Shown here piece after piece: positions 58,672-64,000 of a stretch of 64,000 bases of DNA; the first letter of the stretch is position 1, and each line of letters starts with the position of its first letter. The notes beneath the pieces were generated by a model. It saw only the letters and a program-made list of their open reading frames with translations, had not been told where the DNA came from and searched no databases. The stretch is from Antennarius striatus (taxonomy: Eukaryota > Chordata > Actinopteri > Lophiiformes > Antennariidae), in the NCBI RefSeq assembly GCF_040054535.1, contig NC_090787.1:15783501-15847500 (forward strand), in the 5' to 3' direction. Both the position numbers and the translations under genes were made by a program.

Positions 58672-58915
58672 TATCGGGTGGAAAGGAGCCAGCTGAGGTG
58701 GTTTGGGCAACTGGTGTGGATGCCTCCAGGGCGCCTGGGTGGAGACCTCGGGCAGACCGGTTGGAGGGATTATACCTCAACACTGGCCTGGGAACGCCTT
58801 GGGATCCCCCAGTCAGAGCTGGTGGATGTGGCCGGGGTAAGGGAAATTTAGGGCTCCCTGTTGAATCTGCTGTCCCCGCAACCTGACCCCAGATAAGCAG
58901 GGATGGATCGATGGA
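58672..58915 (+). mobile_element. Rex3 (RTE-type LINE) 3' fragment
   Basis: Decayed coding for the Rex3 carboxy end is visible: ERSQLRWFGQL, MPPGRLGGD, WRDYTSTLAWERLGIPQSE and LLSPQPD. It is followed by a GGATGGATCGATGGATGA tail. The order matches the Rex3 3' terminus; the 5' part is absent. Confidence 0.85.
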
Positions 58916-61900
58916 TGATCACCTGCTTGGATTTAGTAAATAGAGAAAAACTCAGTCAAGAAGAAAATAAATAAAATTATAGATGTTGTGGTTCAGTCAT
59001 GATTCAAGTTTTCAGATCACCTTTTCATGACATTATTTTACAACTCCCTGAATTCGTCCTCATGTGAATTCATCCCCAGGTGCAAAAGAATGCAAAAGAA
59101 GTCACATGTACCATGGTTTCCTCCGCAGCTCAGATCACCAAATACCATGAAAGAGTACATAGCAGTTGGGTCATATCACTTGTATCCTCCATTTCCTTGA
59201 TTTTCAGAGAATCTTGCAAGGTTATGTGTCCTTATGCTTTATGCATGTCCTCATATTAAATTGCCCAAAGGAAATGAACTTCAAGAAGTCATACATGGCT
59301 TCCAAGTGAGGTTGATTTCCATCAGTATACTGGTGCAATCAAAGGGAAATATAAAACCTGTCACTGGGCCCTCAAGAAAAATCACATTTTCCAAGTATTT
59401 CAGTCAAATAAATTCTGCAAAATTTTCATATTTCAAATATGGCATTAATAAATGGCATCAGTTGAAGGTATTCTACGGACAATGAAATGAATGCTTCAGA
59501 ATTCAGATGTTACAGTTTTGAGTTTTCATGGCCAATTAGAAAAGATCAGATTCCATGAGGTTTGTGCTTTTCACACTGCCCTAAGTAAATGTAATATAAG
59601 TGAAAAAACAACAACAACTACAACAACAACAGACATAGGACACAATTTTCCTGCAGTGTAAATATGACTTCTGTGTCATGATTGTAGCCTCACACACCCA
59701 GTTCCTTGCTTCATTTCTCACCTGTGGATAAAAATTAAGCAGCTCCTTCCAAACATAATGAGGTTATTCTCTCACAGGTTACATACTTCAATGCATAAGA
59801 ACTAACACAGATGCACTATTTTATCAGTTGGTATTTGCTTGATGGCTTTTAAATTGTTATTGATAACCGTTTGTCCATGACTGGAAACGGAATATAATTG
59901 AGACACCCAAGGTGCGGTGCAATGAATGACTATTGGTGAGTGGGGTCCTTGTTCGTAATACAGTGACACTGAAGGATTAGCACTGCCTGATAGTTCATGA
60001 ATGGATGCACATTCATTTGGAGAATCGATGACAGTCAGCAGGATTCCATCATTCCTACCTGTGAATAATGACACAAATCCTTTTAAGCCCAGGACAGCAG
60101 AATTGCCCGTTGGCTGCTGTCATTGATTTACAGCATAGCATGCATAAAACAAGTGCATGGATGAATGCATGCCACAGCTACTTTCCTCTTCAATTAGAAG
60201 CCAGCACTGGCATTTCAAGTAGGACTGACTGAAGGAGAAGTAAATGTTACTGTTACTCTAATCAAATGATGATGTGACAATTTATTTATTTATTATTTAA
60301 GCTTTATTCAGCCACGATGATTTGATTTAGAAGTTGTCAGAAAGTCTCTTGAGTGACACTGAGATTCAGGGGTGTCAGTTCTGAGTAGTAAGATGTACAT
60401 TGCCCTACTGGTGGTGGATGAAACCGATGAATCAGAGTTGGTGATCTTTGAAGACTGGGATGTAATGAGGAAGTGGATGGCTTGTAAAACAGCAGTATGA
60501 ATGAACTAGATGGAGAGTCACATTTATAAAGACTCTCAATTGAAAGTTAAATTCTTTATAGGCCAATGGCAGGAGACCAGACATGTGTAAGGGATGGCAC
60601 CGAAGATACCTGCAAATCCAACAATATAGAAATTCCCAGAAAAACCAAAACACCCAAAGAATGAAAATTCAAAACGTTTAAATGACACAATTAAATCTGG
60701 CTTATGGAATCTGTGCAAATCCAAATTTAGTAAATGTGGCCCCATTATCTATCTATGGGTTTTGTATTTAAAAGAGAGGCTAAACGGTCCCCAGAAGGTG
60801 GAAGATAAAAAATAAAAACAAGAGTGCCAACCAATGTTCCCTCTACTTTTTCATGTGTCTGGGCAAACACACAAGCTTCCTGAGCGCACTGCGGACCACT
60901 GTGAGCAACATCAGATGTGCACACTGTGGCCACACAAAAGTGTCACACTTGTTAAAAAGCTTGGATCATTGCAAGTTACATGGCTTATTAAAATGATCAA
61001 ATTACAGCAGCAATTTTCATTTGTTTATTTCTAATGTATTAATCTGGCCCACCTAAAAAGAAGAAGGCAAAAATCTTGTTTATTAGATGTGTAGTATGTT
61101 ATATGTGAGGGTCCTGCTTGGGCGATGGACGAGTCCTGCTTTGGCTGGTGAGGTCCAGTTGTAGCCTGGATTTGGGACCTGTTCTGGAAGAAATGACACA
61201 TATACAGATTTCAGACATAACATTTTGTTCACATTAAAATATTCAAATTTTGCACGATGACGTGTCCTGTTGCTTGTGATACAGTGTAAATGCCTGTAAC
61301 TCTTTGTCTGTAAATATCTAATTACTCTTTCTTTATTAGCATTTCTACTACCCATACATTATCTATTAGTAACAGTAGTTAATGATTAATATCCATAAAT
61401 AAAAAATCTTAATAAATATCATTAGAATATGTACAAATCTGACTCAGATTTTACCTTATTTTTCACGTCGTTGTACACTTTGTTAAGGTTAATGGCTTTG
61501 TCTGCTTTCTGCTTTGAACTTTCTCAAAAACAAAAAGGTCTCACCCAGTTACACAACTTGTTCTTCTATTGACATGTACTCTAACAGCCATTCCATCTTA
61601 AAAGAACCGCATTTCTTTTGGCTTGGTGAGTGAATGTGTTGCTTTCTGTTTGTTTCCAGTAGTTAGCTAGCTAACCTGCATGGTGCGTATAGCAGAGTGC
61701 ACATGCAGGACCGTCGACGCTTTGATTGGTTGTGTAGCATCAGTGAACGTTATCGCATCATTGGCTGGACACCTGTCACTCACTGAGTTACAATGTAAAA
61801 TGGGATCGAAAACAATAGTATTGGTATAATTAATTAGATCATGTCTAATATTATATATTACTTAATACGTTTGTATCAAATTTTATTTTGTGCACAGCAT

Positions 61901-62195
61901 ACATTTTCTTGTGCACTGAGAATGTGCAAGTAGTGCGCAATTGCAATTGCACACGCGTTGCAGCTTGGAGGGTACACTGGTGACAGCTGTATTTGATCCA
62001 TTTCCTAGAATAAACTCTGCTACGTTAAACTTTGGTTGTCTCCAGTGTCTTTCTGAGACTCTCTTAATAACTGTTAGAGGGATATCTGTTGAATGTTTCA
62101 GATGAATTTAGAGTTACAGTCTGACCTAAAACTGAACTTTATATATCATAACTTCAAAATTTTAAAACTGTTATGCCAAACAGAAAGATGATACA

Positions 62196-62440
62196 TAAAC
62201 ATCCATCCATTTTTTTGAAGACAAGACAACTGTATATGTCTTGTCTTCAGTCATATTTCCGTCTTGCGGATCACAGGTGTTGCTGGAACTTATCCCAGCT
62301 GGCTTATCCGGGCGACAGACAGGATATGCCCTGAAAATGTAGCCAGGGCATTGCAGAGTCAAATGAAAGACAAACATCCACTCATGATCAATTTAGAGTG
62401 ATCACTTCACCCAGAGCCTCCTTGCTGGGAGGTGACATAA
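62196..62440 (+). repeat. Dispersed fish repeat
   Basis: Contains CATCCATCCATTTTTT, CTTATCCCAGCTGGCTTAT, GCCAGGGCATTGCAGAGTC and AATTTAGAGTGATCA in the usual order of an abundant fish interspersed repeat. A 12-bp hairpin (62216-62227 with 62238-62249) lies near its start. Confidence 0.7.
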
Positions 62441-62953
62441 TGAAACATAGACTTCGCTAATCAACGTTAAGCCTTGGGTTTCTCTCACTGGTGCAGCAAC
62501 AAGCCACTATGGCAGTAGCTAATTCTGATTAGAAAGTGTATAATTTACTAATTTTCTTTTCATTTATCATGTGATACAAAGGGGCTCCTCAAATCTGATT
62601 CTCTCTGGCACAGAAATCAAGTGTGGTTTTTCTATTCAGAAAGATGCAGTGCTATTTAGAGATCAAGGCTATCCACCAATGACAGTAAGAACTGATTCAG
62701 ACAAGACATATTTATATGATAAACACTGTCATTATATGAGACGCACAAGCGGACCCATATTTTTATCACATTAATCAGTCTGTCCAAGAACATCAACTTC
62801 ATCCTCACATAGAAAACACACTGCAAGATCAGTAAACAGACGCAAGAACAATCAGCAGACTAGATATTTAAATGTTTCAGTATTATGGCTATGCTGCCAC
62901 AGTATTGCCTTATACAGATGTGTTATTATGATTCTGATTATTATAAGTAACAG

Positions 62954-62954
<1 letters not shown>

Positions 62955-63006
<52 letters not shown>
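62955..63006. repeat. (GTA)n microsatellite
   Basis: About 17 GTA units. Confidence 0.95.
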
Positions 63007-63039
63007 ATAATAGCAGCTTGTCACTGCTGAGGGGTAAGC

Positions 63040-63475
63040 TGGTGCAAACCGGATGGGACCATCACCTCCCACCCCCTGCAGAACACGTTAACATCACTGG
63101 AGAGCTCCTTCAGCAATAGGTTGCTTCACATGAAATGCATGAAGGAACGCCATCGCAGGTCTGTCCTGCCCACATCCGTCAGACTGTACAATCAGCACTC
63201 CTCCCAGTCGACCACAGACAGACTGGTTGACCAGTGTAGTTTGTAGCTTGTACTTGTAGTTGTGAAACGTGAATAATTCATTTATTCATTCATTTTCTCA
63301 ACCCGCTTCATTCGCTTGCGCAGGTCGCTGGCAGCTGGAGTCTATCCCAGCTTGTTAAGGCATGAGGTGGGAAATGGATGAACCCCCCTCCCTTCTGCTG
63401 ACGCAATCATGTGAATTTCCCCACTGTGGGACCAATAAAGGTCAATCTAATCTTATCTTACCTAATCTTATTTTA
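63040..63475 (+). mobile_element. L2/Rex1-like LINE 3' fragment with a nested repeat
   Basis: Decayed ORF2 end (SFSNRLLHMKCMKERHRRS, LPTSVRLYNQ), then a 3' UTR ending TTCCCCACTGTGGGACCAAT with AAAGGTCAATCTAATCTTAT repeats. The element is split at about 63276-63372 by a dispersed repeat (CCGCTTCATTCGCTTGCGCA, GGAGTCTATCCCAGC). Confidence 0.7.
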
Positions 63476-63485
63476 GTAGTCCTAT

Positions 63486-63518
<33 letters not shown>

Positions 63519-63713
63519 AAGTAATGGTAGTAGTAGTAATAGTAGTAGCTGTAGTAGTAATAGTAGTAGTAGTAGCAATAACAGTGGAAGTAGTAATAGT
63601 AGTAGTAGCTGTAGTGCTAATAGTACTAGTAGTAATAATGGTAGTAGTATAACCTGTTATTGTTCTTGCTCTTATATATTTGAGTCTCCTCACCACCCCA
63701 CCCCACCCCACCC
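63474..63713. repeat. Imperfect (GTA)n array and (CCCCA)n tract
   Basis: GTA units with many substitutions to 63650, then CCCCACC units at 63691-63713. The array directly follows the LINE tail and may have grown from it. Confidence 0.9.
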
Positions 63714-64000
63714 TCTCTCTTTCTCTCTATTTTAATACCAGTCAAAGGGCCTTACACCTTGAATTTTCACTCTTCTCAAGGTTTCTATGTTTTTTGTTCA
63801 CCTCTTTCACCAGATGTTTGCTCATAGAGGATTTGTAGGCTCTGTAGACTACAGTCTGTCTACACCTGCTCCTTTTGGAAAGTGCCTTGAAATAATTGTG
63901 ATTTGGCAGTTAAATTTTTTGAGTCACCTGACTGTGAACCTGACAAGCATTCACATATACTATTATAACCCTGATAATTTTCCACATGATTACAATCGTG

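Larger units (their letters stand above)
51724..64000. other. Gene-poor region downstream of the CCK receptor
   Basis: Besides the receptor's 3' UTR I find no supported gene on either strand. Recognisable content is a short telomere-like tract, LINE 3' ends, dispersed repeats and GTA arrays listed separately. The stretches 52.0-55.3, 55.4-57.2, 57.4-58.6 and 59.0-62.2 kb show nothing I can name. Confidence 0.5.

Noticed and set aside
62216..62249. 12-bp hairpin as a possible terminator or small RNA
   Set aside because: Falls inside a dispersed repeat, so it is better explained as part of it.

Overview
This window is nuclear DNA from a ray-finned fish, probably a percomorph teleost. The evidence is small phase-conserved exons with GT/AG (once GC/AG) introns, teleost versions of vertebrate genes, dense di-, tri- and tetranucleotide microsatellites, and fish-type retroelement pieces (an RTE-clade LINE, a Rex3 3' end, L2/Rex1-like 3' ends). 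All gene models below were assembled by eye from exon phase and splice signals; no search or alignment was run.

Layout. (1) 0-20 kb is an immune-receptor block. Two plus-strand CD200-receptor-like genes lie in tandem (A, 3' part only, 228-1054; B, complete, 3347-5109). Next come three minus-strand exons encoding an ITIM-type cytoplasmic tail of a receptor whose ectodomain I could not find (6092-6696). A minus-strand CD200 (OX-2)-like ligand gene follows, with two tandem V-type Ig exons (11463-19906). A broken 3.1-kb RTE retrotransposon sits antisense in one of its introns, inside a (CTAACN)n array. (2) 21.4-25.3 kb: gpr89, the Golgi pH regulator, plus strand, 14 exons, 455 codons. (3) 26.1-31.2 kb: pdzk1 (NHERF3), minus strand, four PDZ domains, converging on gpr89. 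(4) 31.3-37.2 kb: repeat-rich intergenic DNA. (5) 37.2-51.7 kb: a five-exon cholecystokinin/gastrin receptor gene, closest to CCKBR, plus strand. (6) 51.7-64 kb: no gene recognised; retroelement 3' ends, dispersed repeats and trinucleotide arrays.

How the parts relate. In mammals CD200 on one cell engages CD200R on myeloid cells and dampens them through Dok2/RasGAP recruited to tail tyrosines. Here candidate ligand and receptors lie within 20 kb, pointing toward each other. Receptor A keeps the PYASY tail element but has NSIY in place of NPxY. Receptor B ends just after the membrane, before any tyrosine motif. The second Ig exons of A and B are about 98% identical over 242 nt while their introns look unrelated, which suggests gene conversion. 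Together this looks like a paired signalling/non-signalling receptor set beside its presumptive ligand and is the most interesting part of the window. gpr89, pdzk1 and cckbr look intact and conventional.
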